Shown here: piece by piece, positions 25,653-35,668 of the stretch
Position numbering within the stretch: the stretch's first letter is position 1
Layout of the letters: every line of letters starts with the position of its first letter
Origin: Albibacterium sp963696875
Lineage (GTDB): Bacteria; Bacteroidota; Bacteroidia; Sphingobacteriales; Sphingobacteriaceae
Direction of reading: 5' to 3'
DNA length: 64,000 nucleotides
Assembly (NCBI GenBank): GCA_963696875.1
Contig: CAVOLQ010000007.1
Coordinates: forward strand, 434,001 to 498,000
Position numbers and translations under genes: made by a program
Notes under the pieces: generated by a model
Told to the model about the DNA's origin: nothing
What the model saw: only the letters and a program-made list of their open reading frames with translations
Databases searched by the model: none

Positions 25653-26867
25653 ATGATGAAACAGCACATAATTCTATTATTTATTTTTGTTATTTTTTCT
25701 AAATTGAGCTTTGCTCAAGCAAACATTGTAAAAACCCAAGATCATGAAAGGGTAGAAGCCATTCTTTTAGAGTTTAAAAAGGAATTTGCTCCAGATTCAC
25801 GAACAGTCTATTTTCAATATTCTCAAGATGAAGATGGAAAGTTTATTGTGGAAACCAGCGCTTCCGAATTTCGCTCTTTCATTTTAAATAAGGAAAAGGA
25901 AATGGGCAAAAGACTATCCATTACAATTAAAAGTCTTCCCGAAAGCGATTTAGTAGGTCTAGAATATGGAGTAATTAATCTTTCGGTGGCGAACTTGCGC
26001 ACCCGACCTACTCATTCTGCAGAAATGGCAACTCAAGCCTTATTAGGGACTCCCGTAGATGTATTAAAAAAAACAGGTGGCTTTTTCCTTGTTAGAACAC
26101 CTGATAGCTACCTTTCTTGGGTAGATCGATATGGAGTGACTTTATTATCAAAAGCTGAATCTGAGGATTGGCAAAAATCCAAGAGGTTGATTTTTACTAG
26201 CGATTTTGGTTATGCTCTCCAGAGTGCAGATGAGAATTCCGGACGCATCTCTGATCTTGTATTAGGAGATATAGTAAAAGCGGGTACGAAAAAGGGTAGG
26301 TTTCAAGAAATATTTTTACCTGATGGACGTCAAGCTTTTGCTGCTATCGATCACTTTGAAGATTTTGAAAAATGGAAAAGGCATACCAAACCAGTGGCTG
26401 ATAAAATCATCGAGACAGCGAAAACCATGATAGGGGTTCCTTATTTATGGGGTGGAACTTCCATCAAAGGAGTTGATTGCAGTGGATTTACAAAGACCTC
26501 CTTTTTTATGAATGGGTTAGTGTTGCCTCGAGATGCATCTCAACAAATTACTAAAGGTATAGTTCTTAATATCATGAAAGATGGCGATCTTGATATTGAG
26601 AAAGCAAAAAAAGAATTACAGAAAGGTGATTTGATTTTCTTTTCAGCTTCTAAAACAACAAATCCGAGACAACCCATTACACATGTGGCAATCTATATGG
26701 ATAATGGAGAATTTATTCATGCAGCTGGAAGAGTTCGAATAAATAGTTTTGACCCTAGGGCGTCAAATTATGATTCCCAAAGCGAAACTATTGTTGGAGC
26801 CAATCGTTATTTAGGAGACGTTGGTGATAATTTTGTTCCTTCAATTTCCACTGTTCAACGCTATTAA
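25653..26867 (+). CDS. NlpC/P60 family cell-wall peptidase with SH3-like domain, secreted
   Basis: About 404 residues from the ATG at 25653. A signal peptide (ILLFIFVIFSKLSFA) is followed by a region without recognised motifs and an SH3b-like segment near VINLSVANLRTRPT. The C-terminal NlpC/P60 domain has GVDCSGFTKTSFF (catalytic Cys), ITHVAIYMDNGEFIHAAG (catalytic His) and a downstream polar residue. Such enzymes cut gamma-D-Glu-diamino acid bonds in murein peptides. The gene 19 bp downstream encodes a dipeptide epimerase that would handle the released L-Ala-D-Glu, so the pair probably forms a murein peptide recycling unit. Confidence 0.88.
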   Translation: MMKQHIILLFIFVIFSKLSFAQANIVKTQDHERVEAILLEFKKEFAPDSRTVYFQYSQDEDGKFIVETSASEFRSFILNKEKEMGKRLSITIKSLPESDLVGLEYGVINLSVANLRTRPTHSAEMATQALLGTPVDVLKKTGGFFLVRTPDSYLSWVDRYGVTLLSKAESEDWQKSKRLIFTSDFGYALQSADENSGRISDLVLGDIVKAGTKKGRFQEIFLPDGRQAFAAIDHFEDFEKWKRHTKPVADKIIETAKTMIGVPYLWGGTSIKGVDCSGFTKTSFFMNGLVLPRDASQQITKGIVLNIMKDGDLDIEKAKKELQKGDLIFFSASKTTNPRQPITHVAIYMDNGEFIHAAGRVRINSFDPRASNYDSQSETIVGANRYLGDVGDNFVPSISTVQRY

Positions 26868-26886
26868 AAGCTCATCACATTTCATA

Positions 26887-27963
26887 ATGAATCAAAAATC
26901 GATATTGCCAGAAGCATTCAAATCTGGCGTAAGTAGAAAAATGGGGAAATTTACGCTCCATTATGTTCCTTACCAATTAGAACTTAAGCATGTTTTTACT
27001 GTTGCAAGTGGCTCTAGGGCGACTACCCCTGTCGTGTTAACGGCATTGCAATATGAAGATTTTATTGGCTACGGGGAGGCTTCGATGCCTCCTTATTTAG
27101 GAGAATCACATGAAAGTGTAATTAGCTTTTTGAATAAAGTGGATTTATCCATTTATGAGGATCCTTTCCTACTTGAAGACATTCTGGAATACATCGATGG
27201 AATTGCCTTATCAAATACCGCTGCAAAGGCATCTATCGATATTGCTTTTCATGATTTGATTGGAAAAATCGTTCATCAACCTTGGTATAAGATATGGGGT
27301 TTTAACCCTCAGAGCGCTCCCAATACATCATTCACTATTGGTATCGACACAGCAGAAATGGTTCGTAAAAAGGTTATCGAAGCTGAACCGTATAGGTTGC
27401 TTAAAGTAAAGCTTGGCCTTGATACGGATAAAATGATGATAGAAACGATTAGAGAGATCACTGAAAAACCAATCTGTGTTGATGTAAACCAAGGATGGAA
27501 AGATAAGGAATTTGGATTAGAAATGGCATTTTGGCTAGCTGAAAGAAATGTTGTATTTATCGAGCAGCCCATGCCAAAAGAAAAGATTGATGATAACGCT
27601 TGGTTAACTGAAAAAAGTCCAATTCCTACTTTTGGTGATGAAGCTGTTCAGCGTATTCAGGATGTGAATAAAGCAAAGGGAGTATATAGTGGTGTTAATA
27701 TCAAGTTAATGAAATGTACTGGTATGAGGGAAGCCCATAAAATGATCAACCTCGCAAAAGCTTTAGACTTGAAAGTTATGTTAGGATGTATGACGGAGAC
27801 TTCCTGTGCTATCTCTGCCGCCTCGCAGTTGGCGCCGATGTCAGACTGGGCTGATCTAGATGGGGCGTTGCTTATTTCAAATGATGTTTATAAGGGTATG
27901 AAAGTCGAGGATGGCAAGGTCGTTTTATCAAATCTTTCTGGAATTGGAATAGAGAATATATAA
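26887..27963 (+). CDS. Dipeptide epimerase (L-Ala-D/L-Glu epimerase-like, enolase superfamily)
   Basis: 358 residues from the ATG at 26887. An enolase-superfamily barrel with the paired lysines in LLKVKLG. The metal ligands are D in CVDVNQGW, E in FIEQPMPKE and D in FGDEAV, and the opposite-face lysine is in NIKLMKCTG. GCMTETSCAISAASQLA is typical of the L-Ala-D/L-Glu epimerases that interconvert murein dipeptides before peptidase cleavage. A longer reading from 26821 overlaps the preceding gene and was rejected. Pairing with the NlpC/P60 gene supports the assignment; exact dipeptide specificity is not certain. Confidence 0.87.
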   Translation: MNQKSILPEAFKSGVSRKMGKFTLHYVPYQLELKHVFTVASGSRATTPVVLTALQYEDFIGYGEASMPPYLGESHESVISFLNKVDLSIYEDPFLLEDILEYIDGIALSNTAAKASIDIAFHDLIGKIVHQPWYKIWGFNPQSAPNTSFTIGIDTAEMVRKKVIEAEPYRLLKVKLGLDTDKMMIETIREITEKPICVDVNQGWKDKEFGLEMAFWLAERNVVFIEQPMPKEKIDDNAWLTEKSPIPTFGDEAVQRIQDVNKAKGVYSGVNIKLMKCTGMREAHKMINLAKALDLKVMLGCMTETSCAISAASQLAPMSDWADLDGALLISNDVYKGMKVEDGKVVLSNLSGIGIENI

Positions 27964-27992
27964 AACAAAAGCATTTTTTTTAGGTTTTACAA

Positions 27993-28011
27993 TAACCGGT
28001 TGGGCCGGTTA
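27993..28011 (+). other. RNA hairpin upstream of the coiled-coil protein gene
   Basis: TAACCGG and CCGGTTA form a perfect 7-bp stem with the loop TTGGG, 24 bases before the start codon at 28036. There is no T tract after it, so it is not a classical terminator. It could be a 3' end for the epimerase transcript or a leader structure. Confidence 0.35.
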
Positions 28012-28035
28012 ATAAACAAATTTAATCTTTAAAAA

Positions 28036-28422
28036 ATGGAAAATACCGAGCATCACATTGAAGATTTACATTTCGAGCACAAATTATGGCAATCTGAAGC
28101 TAATTTTTATAAGGACGAACTTAAAATCTATAAGGAACAACTAGGAAATGTCAGCAAAAGAAACTCTTCTGCTGACGTTAAGGAACGAGTTAAATACTTT
28201 GAAGATCAGTTTGAAAGTATAAATAGAGAACTTGAATCCCTGCGCCAAGAAATTGCCGCACATGAACATGATTTGGCCGCCATAGAAAAAAATAATTTCA
28301 AAGGAACAGGCGGACAAGATACAGAACTACATACAAAAAAACGGAAGAAGTTTTCAGACTTTAAAGAAAGTTATATTAAGCTCAAAAATGAATTTAAGCT
28401 GTTTCTAGTAGATTGGATGTAG
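28036..28422 (+). CDS. Small coiled-coil protein of unknown function
   Basis: A 128-residue, strongly charged protein with no signal peptide or membrane segment. Heptad-like patterns run from about residue 15 to 85 (for example EDQFESINRELESLRQEI), broken near residue 92 by a glycine-rich turn (FKGTGGQD), then a basic helix (TKKRKKFSDFKES). No family was recognised. It ends one base before the convergent WD40 gene's stop. Confidence 0.65.
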   Translation: MENTEHHIEDLHFEHKLWQSEANFYKDELKIYKEQLGNVSKRNSSADVKERVKYFEDQFESINRELESLRQEIAAHEHDLAAIEKNNFKGTGGQDTELHTKKRKKFSDFKESYIKLKNEFKLFLVDWM

Positions 28423-28423
28423 A

Positions 28424-29341
28424 TTACTTCTCGATATTCCAGACCAAAGCTAATTTTTCATCACCAACAGAAATTAGTTGATTTTTATTTGAGTTCCAGA
28501 CTATTTTATTTATTGACAGCTTATGGGCATCGTAACCCTTTTCGAAACTGACGGTTCGAATTAGTTTAAAAGTCTCTGCATGCCAGAATTTTAAACTTTT
28601 ATCGCGACTCGCTGTTACGAAAACAGGCAGTTCTGGGTGATAAGCAATCCCGTATACCGTATACATATGGGCAATAATCTGTTCTTTCAATGAGAAGTTT
28701 GGCGCATAGAATATATTTAACCTAGCATCTCTACCTCCCGATAACAAATATTGTCCATCAGGCGAAAAAGACAATGAAGTGACAGGAAGAGAATGTTCTT
28801 TTATTTGCTTAAGCAAAGAATAATCATGTGAATCGTAGATATATATACATGCATCTTTGGACCCGAATGCTATTGTTTTTCCATTCGGACTTAAAGCAAT
28901 ATTTCGAATTGTGCTTGAAGAAACTTGAAAACTGTGTACCTTTTTGAAATTTATCCAATTCCATATTGAAACGGAGCCGTCTTCAGATGATAGGATAATT
29001 TCTGAATTACTAGGAACCGTTTTAATATCAAAAATTGGTTTTTTATGATATTCAAAGGTGGCTATTACTTTATCGGTTTTAAAATCGAAAATACTTACCT
29101 TCCCACTTTGTTCACCAATAGCTAGGCAGGCAATTTCCGGAATATAGTGAAGTGCATAAACAGATGTCTCAACCTTCATTAGTATTGCCTTAAAGGTCAT
29201 GGAATCCAAGTCCCATAGTACTACTCCTTTATCATTGCCTGCTGTAAATAACATGTTAGGCCTAGGGCCGTTCTCCACGGTATAAATTGGATTTTGATGT
29301 CCACTCAGGATTGCGTCTAACTCTACGGTAAGGTCTTTCAT
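28424..29341 (-). CDS. WD40 repeat protein
   Basis: A 305-residue protein made almost entirely of WD40 blades. Repeats with terminal D-x-x-W/F-D patterns are seen as VVLWDLDS, VSIFDFKT, VSIWNW, IYIYDSHD, LNIFYAPN, LKFWHAET and LALVWNIE, about seven blades and thus one complete beta-propeller. No signal peptide is present, so it is cytoplasmic. Such propellers are scaffolds for protein contacts; no partner is evident. It lies just downstream of the his operon on the same strand, 36 bp after the hisIE start region, and might share transcripts with other genes only weakly. Confidence 0.85.
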   Translation of the reverse strand: MKDLTVELDAILSGHQNPIYTVENGPRPNMLFTAGNDKGVVLWDLDSMTFKAILMKVETSVYALHYIPEIACLAIGEQSGKVSIFDFKTDKVIATFEYHKKPIFDIKTVPSNSEIILSSEDGSVSIWNWINFKKVHSFQVSSSTIRNIALSPNGKTIAFGSKDACIYIYDSHDYSLLKQIKEHSLPVTSLSFSPDGQYLLSGGRDARLNIFYAPNFSLKEQIIAHMYTVYGIAYHPELPVFVTASRDKSLKFWHAETFKLIRTVSFEKGYDAHKLSINKIVWNSNKNQLISVGDEKLALVWNIEK

Positions 29342-29377
29342 AAAAATTAAATATTATAGACCCAAAAATGGCCAATA

Positions 29378-29959
29378 TTAATGCCTCTTTTCTAAGTTTT
29401 TTGCAATCTTTTCGAGAGGAATGTCTTTTTCACGTAACAATACCAGTAAATGGAAGATTAGGTCAGAGGATTCATTAATTAAATCTGATTTGCTCTCAGC
29501 AAGAGCTGCAATAACAGTTTCTACACCTTCCTCACCAACCTTTTGTGCGATTTTATTGATTCCCTTTTTTCGAAGCTTATTCACATAAGATTCTTTTTTC
29601 GGGTTATCATAACGATCCTTGACGATCGATTCCAACTCAAAAAGGAAGTTTTGATTGTAAGAAGTATTAAAACAACTACGGCTTCCTGTGTGGCAAGTAG
29701 GGCCTTGCGGGTTAACTTTTATCAATAACGTATCCTCATCACAATCTATATGAAAATCAATCACTTTGAGAAAGTTGCCACTCTCTTCGCCCTTAGTCCA
29801 TAAGCGATTTTTTGATCTCGAAAAGAAGGTTACCAGTTTTTCTGTTTTGGTCTTCTCCCAAGCGTCTTCATTCATGTATCCCAACATTAACACCTCAAGA
29901 GTTTTGTAATGTTGGATGATTACGGGAACAAGCCCCTGTCCCTTATTAAAGTCAATCAT
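29378..29959 (-). CDS. hisIE: Bifunctional phosphoribosyl-AMP cyclohydrolase / phosphoribosyl-ATP pyrophosphohydrolase
   Basis: A 193-residue fusion for steps 2 and 3 of histidine synthesis. The N-terminal HisI domain (about residues 1-105) has FFSRSKNRLWTKGEESGN, the metal-site DCDEDTLL and GPTCHTGSRSCF. The C-terminal HisE domain (about 108-193) has KKGINKIAQKVGEEGVETVIAA. It is the last gene of the his operon and the only one without an indel. The authentic hisF stop is 24 bp upstream. Confidence 0.95.
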   Translation of the reverse strand: MIDFNKGQGLVPVIIQHYKTLEVLMLGYMNEDAWEKTKTEKLVTFFSRSKNRLWTKGEESGNFLKVIDFHIDCDEDTLLIKVNPQGPTCHTGSRSCFNTSYNQNFLFELESIVKDRYDNPKKESYVNKLRKKGINKIAQKVGEEGVETVIAALAESKSDLINESSDLIFHLLVLLREKDIPLEKIAKNLEKRH

Positions 29960-29983
29960 GCGTTTTTTTAAAAGATTTCCGTC

Positions 29984-30771
29984 TTAACGAATATTAATTC
30001 CATTGATTTTTAATTCTCTTTTTAGATTGGGAATTAGAATTTCTCCATAATGAAAAACGGAGGCTGCCAAGGCGGCATCAACTCCTGAATTTTGAAAGAC
30101 TTCGATGAAGTCTTGGATTTTCCGGCACCACCAGAGGCAATGAGGGGGATAGACAAATCTTGGTTTATTTTTTTTAACAAATCACAGTCAAATCCATTTT
30201 TTGTGCCATCACGATCCATAGAGGTTAGAAGTATTTCCCCAGCTCCCAAGTTTTCAGCTTGTTTAATCCAATCTTCTGTTTCCCACTCCGTTTTAATACG
30301 GCCTCCATTTAGATGGACATAGTTCTTCCCGTCAAACTCGCGCGTATCAACTGCTACAACAACAAACTGTTTCCCAAAGGCTTTTGCAAGCTCAGAAATT
30401 AGGCTCGGGGTCCTTACTGCTGCGGAGTTGACCGAAATCTTGTCTGCGCCTGCCATTAATAAGGCCTCAGCGTCCTTTATTTCGGAAATTCCACCACCAA
30501 TTGTAAAAGGAATATTTATGTTTTCAGCGATAGCCTTCACTAAGTCGATCATCGTTTTTCGACCTTCATTCGTGGCAGATATATCTAAAAAAACCAGCTC
30601 ATCTGCACCTTGATTTGAATATTGTAAAGCAAGTTCTACCGGGTCTCCAGCATCTTTCAGATCAATGAAATTTACTCCTTTTACCGTTCGACCATCTTTT
30701 ACATCCAAACAGGGAATAATTCGCTTTGCCAAAGTGTTATTTAAAATTTGATTAGTGAGCGTAGGTTCCAT
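29984..30771 (-). pseudogene. hisF: hisF, imidazole glycerol phosphate synthase cyclase subunit, C-terminal frameshift
   Basis: The first 210 residues are normal HisF. Both catalytic aspartates are present (CLDVKDGR and VVAVDTRE), as are the phosphate-binding GGGIS and IASGGAG. After GGAGK the frame is lost at a run of four T at 30118-30121 (plus strand), and the original frame ends at 30034 with an unrelated 25-residue tail. In the next frame the true C-terminus continues (DFIEVFQNSGVDAALAAS, then GEILIPNLKREL) to a stop at 29984. One inserted A would restore a full-length protein. The ATG at 30771 overlaps hisA by 31 bp; a TTG at 30732 is an alternative start. Confidence 0.88.
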
Positions 30772-31489
30772 TCCTTTATTTCTTCAATAGTGATCCTTCC
30801 TTCATAAATTGCTTTACCAACTACCACGGATTCTACTTTTATTGTGGATAATTCATTAATATCTGCCATTGAGCTTACTCCCCCAGAAGCGATAAGCTTA
30901 ATAATAGGAGAATGATCGATAAGCTTTTTATAAAGCTCAACTCCTGCCCCCCTAATTTTCCGTCCTTATTTATATCAGTACAAAGAAATCTGAAAAAACC
31001 CAGATTAAGGCATCTGTCGATATAGTCAATAAGTTTAATAGGGGAGCTTTCCATCCAACCTGAATATTTGATGACCTCATCTAGTACGTCAATAGCAATT
31101 ACTATTTGGTCGGAACACTTTTGTTTGCCGTAATTTAAGGTGCTTAACTCATCCAGAAAACTGGGATTAGTAATTGCTTGCGTTCCTACGATTACTCTAT
31201 GAACCCCTGCTTCAAGCAGTTTTTGGATCATTTCTAAACTTCTGATACCACCTCCATACTGAACTTTCATGTCAGTTTTTTTGATGATATCAAATAAATA
31301 CTCTTGATTGCTAAAATCCCCTTTAGCACCATTTAAATCAATAATGTGAACAAATTCTGTTCCATTGGATTGATATTTTTCAATCATCTCCTCCAAACTC
31401 ACGTCATAGGAAGTTACATCCTTGTAGTTTCCTTCTCGAAGACGTACTACTTTTTTATCTAAAATATCGATTGCTGGAATAATGTACAT
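30741..31489 (-). pseudogene. hisA: hisA, ProFAR isomerase, frameshifted near codon 175
   Basis: Residues 1-175 are normal HisA, with the N-terminal IIPAIDILDKKVVRL, the catalytic Asp in IDI, YGGGIRS and CTDINKDGKLGG. The frame breaks in a run of six C (plus strand 30947-30952) and the original frame stops at 30875. In the adjacent frame the expected end continues (AGVELYKKLIDHSPIIK, ASGGVSSMAD, SVVVGKAIYEGRITIEE) to a stop at 30741. One missing G in the homopolymer explains it. This removes the last third of the barrel if real. Confidence 0.88.
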
Positions 31490-31504
31490 TGCTTTATTGT
31501 TTAA

Positions 31505-32110
31505 TTAAATAATTGAAAAGTTTTTCAATATCACTTCTCCCATTTTTCCTGATTTCTCAGGATAAAGTGTAAGCCGTAAAAATTTTCCTTTTGTATAGCG
31601 GCTGAAAAAAACATGCCATAAGCGCATGATGCACTTGTAAATTTAGAATTATATTCCACAAAATACGAGTGAACAAAGTAAAAATGACTGTTATCTATTA
31701 TGCCCTCAAATAAAGGACTTTCTTTTTCAATCTTAACCTTATTCCAACCTATATGCGGAACCTTTAATGAAATATTAGTTGAAAAATCAATTGTTTGTAG
31801 GGGAATCAAATTTAATAAATCTTGGTTGCCTTCAGCGGAATGACTGGTTAACATCTTGCATCCCTAAGCAAATTCCTAATACAGGCTTCTTTAAATTTAG
31901 GAGCTCACTAACCATATCGGTATTGTTTAGTTTGGCCATAGCTGCTGCGGCGTGACCGACTCCTGGAATAATAATACGATCAAATTTCTTTTAAATCCTT
32001 CTTTGAGTTCTGACCATTCCAAAATCGATTCCTTGCCGTTTTAAAGCGGCAATCAAGGAAAATAGATTTCCAGCACCATAATTAACAATACCAATAGAAT
32101 TTGGTTCCAT
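31505..32110 (-). pseudogene. hisH: hisH, glutaminase subunit of IGP synthase, four indels
   Basis: No single frame encodes HisH, but the pieces do in order. GIVNYGAGNLFSLIAALK opens at 32110. RIIIPGVGHAAAAMAK, KPVLGICLGMQ (nucleophile Cys), LTSHSAEGNQDLL, PHIGWNKV, FYFVHSYF and, in another frame, FHPEKSGKMGEVI (catalytic His-Glu) follow. Breaks lie near 32018, 31985, 31855 and 31563. The distance from start to authentic stop is a multiple of three. All catalytic residues survive in the pieces. The partner of HisF in the operon is thus interrupted, or misread by the assembly. Confidence 0.85.
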
Positions 32111-32129
32111 TCCTTTATTTTAATCTATC

Positions 32130-33275
32130 CTATAATACTCCTTTAGTACTAGGTAGCCTCATGTTATTATAATCTCGCTTAATTGCAATTTTTATACATT
32201 TTGCAAAGGCTTTGAAAATGGCTTCTATCTTATGATGTTCGTTTTCCCCTTCGCTTTGATATTCAGGTTGCATTTTGCGGCATCGGTGAACGATTTGAAG
32301 AAATGGAAAAACATTTCTGTGGGCATGTCTCCAATCTTTTCTCTTTTAAATTCGGCTTCCCAAACAATCCAGTTTCTTCCGCCAAAGTCTAAAGCCACTT
32401 GAGCTAAGCTATCGTCCATAGGTAAAGAAAACCCATACCGCTCTATTCCTAATTTGTTTCCAAGTGCAGTTGAAAAACGCCTCGCCCAAAGTAATGCCAG
32501 TGTCTTCAATTGTATGGTGTTCATCGATATGAAGGTCTCCAACAGTTTTAATTGCTAAATCAATCCCTCCATGCCTAGCAATTTGATCAAGCATATGGTC
32601 AAAGAAAGGGATACCGGTGTCAATAGCCGATTTCCCGCTTCCATCTAAATCTATCTCTATCTTTATATCTGTTTCGTTGGTTTTCCGATGATGCACTGCT
32701 TTCCTTCGCCCATATTTTAAGTATTCATATATTTTTTGCCACGAAGAGGTCTCTATACCAATGCTAGCTTGGTCTATTTGTAAATTTTCCCCCGCTCCTA
32801 AGCTTGGGTCGTTATTTAGCCAAATTGCTTTTGCTCCTAGATTTTGAGCTAGAATGACATCGTTAATTCGGTCGCCAATTACGAAAGAATTTTCTAAGTC
32901 GTATTTTTCACTATCAAAGTAGTCGTTTAAAAGTGCAGTACCCGGTTTGCGAGTAGCTGCATTTTCATGAGGGAATGTTCGGTCGATATGCTCAGCTGAA
33001 AATAGTACTCCTTCTCCGGCAAACGTGTCCATTATAAATTGATGAACGGGTAGGAAGTTTTCTTCAGGGTGAGAATCAGTACCTAATCCATCCTGATTGC
33101 TGACCAAAATTAGCTCATAATCAAGTTCATTAGCAATTCTAGGTAAATATTGGAGAGCGCCAGGATAAAACTTCAACTTGTTGAAGGAATCAATCTGCTC
33201 ATCTTCAGGCTCAATAATCAAAGTGCCATCCCGATCAATAAACAAAAGACGTATTTTGGATTTAATTTCTGACAT
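32130..33275 (-). pseudogene. hisB: hisB, bifunctional histidinol-phosphatase / IGP dehydratase, two indels
   Basis: A fused HisB. The N-terminal HAD phosphatase (about residues 1-165) has LFIDRDGTLI and GDRINDVILA. The dehydratase begins at about residue 190, with FFDHMLDQIARHGG and DEHHTIEDTGI. After GEAFF the frame shifts (extra base near 32470). The next frame carries ALGNKLGIERYGFSLPMDD to FTDAAKCNLNIKA. Near 32254 a base is missing, after which EGENEHHKIEAIFKAFAK leads to the stop at 32130. The two changes cancel, giving 381 codons overall. The second metal-binding His motif lies in the last frame. Confidence 0.87.
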
Positions 33276-33276
33276 T

Positions 33277-34335
33277 TTATTTAGAATATTCTTTTAATAC
33301 ATTTACTAGTTGTTTATTTTCTTCAGGTGTGCCTATCGTTATTCTTAAACATTCTTCACAAAGTTCAACTTTTGAACGGTTTCTAACAACAATACCTTTG
33401 TTTGTAAGGTAATCGTAAATAGCACTTGCATTTTCTGTTTTTACTAAGATAAAGTTGGCATCCGATGGAAAAACGCGGTCTACAAATGGAAGTTCCTCCA
33501 ATAAGTTAGAAAGAATACCACGTTCTTTTACGGTATCTCTTATCCAATTATTTACCATATAAACCTTGTCCAAAGCTTCAAATGCTAGTTCTTGTGTAGC
33601 TTGACTGACATTATAAGGGGGTTTGATTTTATTAAATACTTCAATTATTTCTTCACTAGCAAAAGCCATTCCTAATCGCAATCCTGCCAGTCCCCATGCT
33701 TTTGAGAAAGTTTGTAAAACCACAAGATTACTATACTCCGTTAACTCCTGAATAAACGATTTAGAGCGAGAATAATTGATATAAGCTTCGTCTACTACCA
33801 CCAAGCCATTGAAATTCGACATAATCGTTTCCACATCTTCCCGAAAGATTGAATTACCTGTAGGGTTATTGGGTGAGCAAATAAAGATGATCTTTGTGTT
33901 TTTATCGATTGTTTCAGCAATAGTGTCGAGATTTAATTGAAAATCAGAATCTAAATTCACCTTTCTAACTGCCACGTCATTTATGCAAGCCGAAACTTCA
34001 TACATGCCGTAGGTAGGCGGAAGGATTAAAACATTATCCTTTCCCCCAGGGTGGCAAAAAGCCCGAAATGAATATCAATAGCTTCATCTGTACCCATTTC
34101 CAAGAAACATGTTTTTTACAGGTACTCCCTTGACTTTACTAATTCGTTCTTTTAAAGTAACCTGTAAGGGATCCGGATAGCGATTGTACGCAGTAGAAAG
34201 CGGTGACCCAAAAGATTTTCATTGGCATCTAAAAAGAATCGATGCTGTTCCTTTGAAATCATCCCTTGCACTAGAATAGGGAATAAGGTTTTTAACATTT
34301 TCTCTTAGAATGGATTGTAAATTAAATTTTGACAT
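33277..34335 (-). pseudogene. hisC: hisC, histidinol-phosphate aminotransferase, four indels in the N-terminal third
   Basis: From codon 111 onward (MYEVSACINDV at 34005) the reading is a normal PLP aminotransferase, with ICSPNNPTGN, VVDEAYINY, FSKAWGLAGLRLG (PLP lysine) and VRNRSK. The first 110 codons are broken. NLIPYSSARDDFKGT at the start, FLDANENLLG, PLSTAYNRYPDPLQVTLKER, the GNG-(S/T)-DEAID region and the CHPGGKDNVLILPPTYG region occupy different frames. Breaks lie near 34233, 34206, 34100 and 34062. The net change is zero. The gene abuts hisB with one base between them. Confidence 0.86.
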
Positions 34336-34344
34336 GGTTATATT

Positions 34345-35661
34345 TTATTGTTTTTCGTCTTCTTTTAGAGAAGATAGACGAATACTAACTGCATTTTTAT
34401 GTGCTTGTAAGCCCTCTAAGGCTGCTAGATACTTCTAGAATTAGGGCCCAGGTTAATCAGTCCCTTCTTGCTGAGCTTCCTGAAAAGTGATTTTTTTTAT
34501 AAAAGAATCTAAAGACACACCGGAGTAAGCTTTGGCGTAACTACTTGTTGGTAAGGTATGATTCGTACCAGAGGCATAGTCTCCAAGAGATTCAGGCGTT
34601 AAATGACCTAAGAAAACGGAACCAGCATTTACAATCCTTCTGGTTATGCCTTCAGCCTCATCCAGTGCTACAATTAAATGTTCGGGGGCGTATTGATTGC
34701 TAAAAGAAAAGGCTTCATCCAAATTGGCGCATTGGATGGCAAAAGAATTTGCTAATGCCTTCCTTGCAATCTCTTTTCTAGGTAACGCGGCTAGCTGTTT
34801 TTTTATCTCTTCGTTGGTTTTTTCTATAAGCCCTCCATCTATACTTACTAAGACGGCTTGACTATCAATTCCGTGTTCGGCTTGTGCTAATAAATCAGCT
34901 GCAATAAATGCTGGATTACTGCTTTTATCAGCAATAATTAGAACCTCAGATGGCCCAGCAGGAAGGTCAATCGCCACTTGCGAATTATTTTGAATAATGG
35001 TTTTGGCAAGCGTCACATATTGATTTCCCGGGCCAAAAATTTTATCAGCTTTAGGAATTGTTTCGGTGCCATATGCCATTGCCGCAATCGCTTGTGCCCC
35101 ACCAACCAAATAGATACGTTCAATTTGGAGCAATTTGGCACAATAGGCTAGATAGCCGTTTATTTTACCGTCTTTTTGTGGTGGAGTACAAATTGTGATT
35201 TCTTTGCAACCTGCAATCCTTGCAGGAACTCCAAGCATTAAAAAGGTACTGGGTAAAACAGCAGTTCCGCCAGGAATATACAGCCCTACATTCTCAATTG
35301 GACGAGCTTCACGCCAGCAGAACACCCCATCTGTAGTTTCCACCCGTTTTTCACGGATAGCTTGCGTTTGATGAAACTTGTGAATGTTGTTAAATGCGAT
35401 TTCAAGCGCACGCATCTCACTGCGATCAATTGTACTTGCTAATGTTTCGATCTCATCAAGATCAATATAAAGCTTTTTTAAAGTTACCCCATCAAATTTT
35501 AAAGCATATTCTAATAATGCCTGATCACCATTTGTAGCCACCTCCTGAATTACATCTTCTATAACCGTTCTGATTTCCTTCCCAGAATCTGTATTTCGGA
35601 TGAATAAGTATGCTAGCTCTTCAGGACTAAGCTCATTAAAAAGATACGATTTAAGTGACAT
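34345..35661 (-). CDS. hisD: hisD, histidinol dehydrogenase, disturbed C-terminus
   Basis: Residues 1-400 read as a complete histidinol dehydrogenase that converts histidinol to histidine with NAD and zinc. Visible are PIENVGLYIPGGTAVLPST, FGPGNQYV, DLPAGPSEVL, LLAQAEHGIDSQAVLVS, APEHL and the zinc-region SGTNHTLPTSSYA. Three extra bases near 34463, 34442 and 34429 shift the last ~38 codons, so the open frame ends at 34453. In the right frame the tail ends LEGLQAHKNAVSIRLSSLKE with a stop at 34345. The enzyme core is intact, so this gene could remain partly functional even if the indels are real. Confidence 0.88.
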
Positions 35662-35668
35662 AAGGTGG

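Noticed and set aside
26821..26886. N-terminal extension of the dipeptide epimerase reading from 26821
   Set aside because: It overlaps the end of the NlpC/P60 gene and lacks family similarity; the ATG at 26887 fits.
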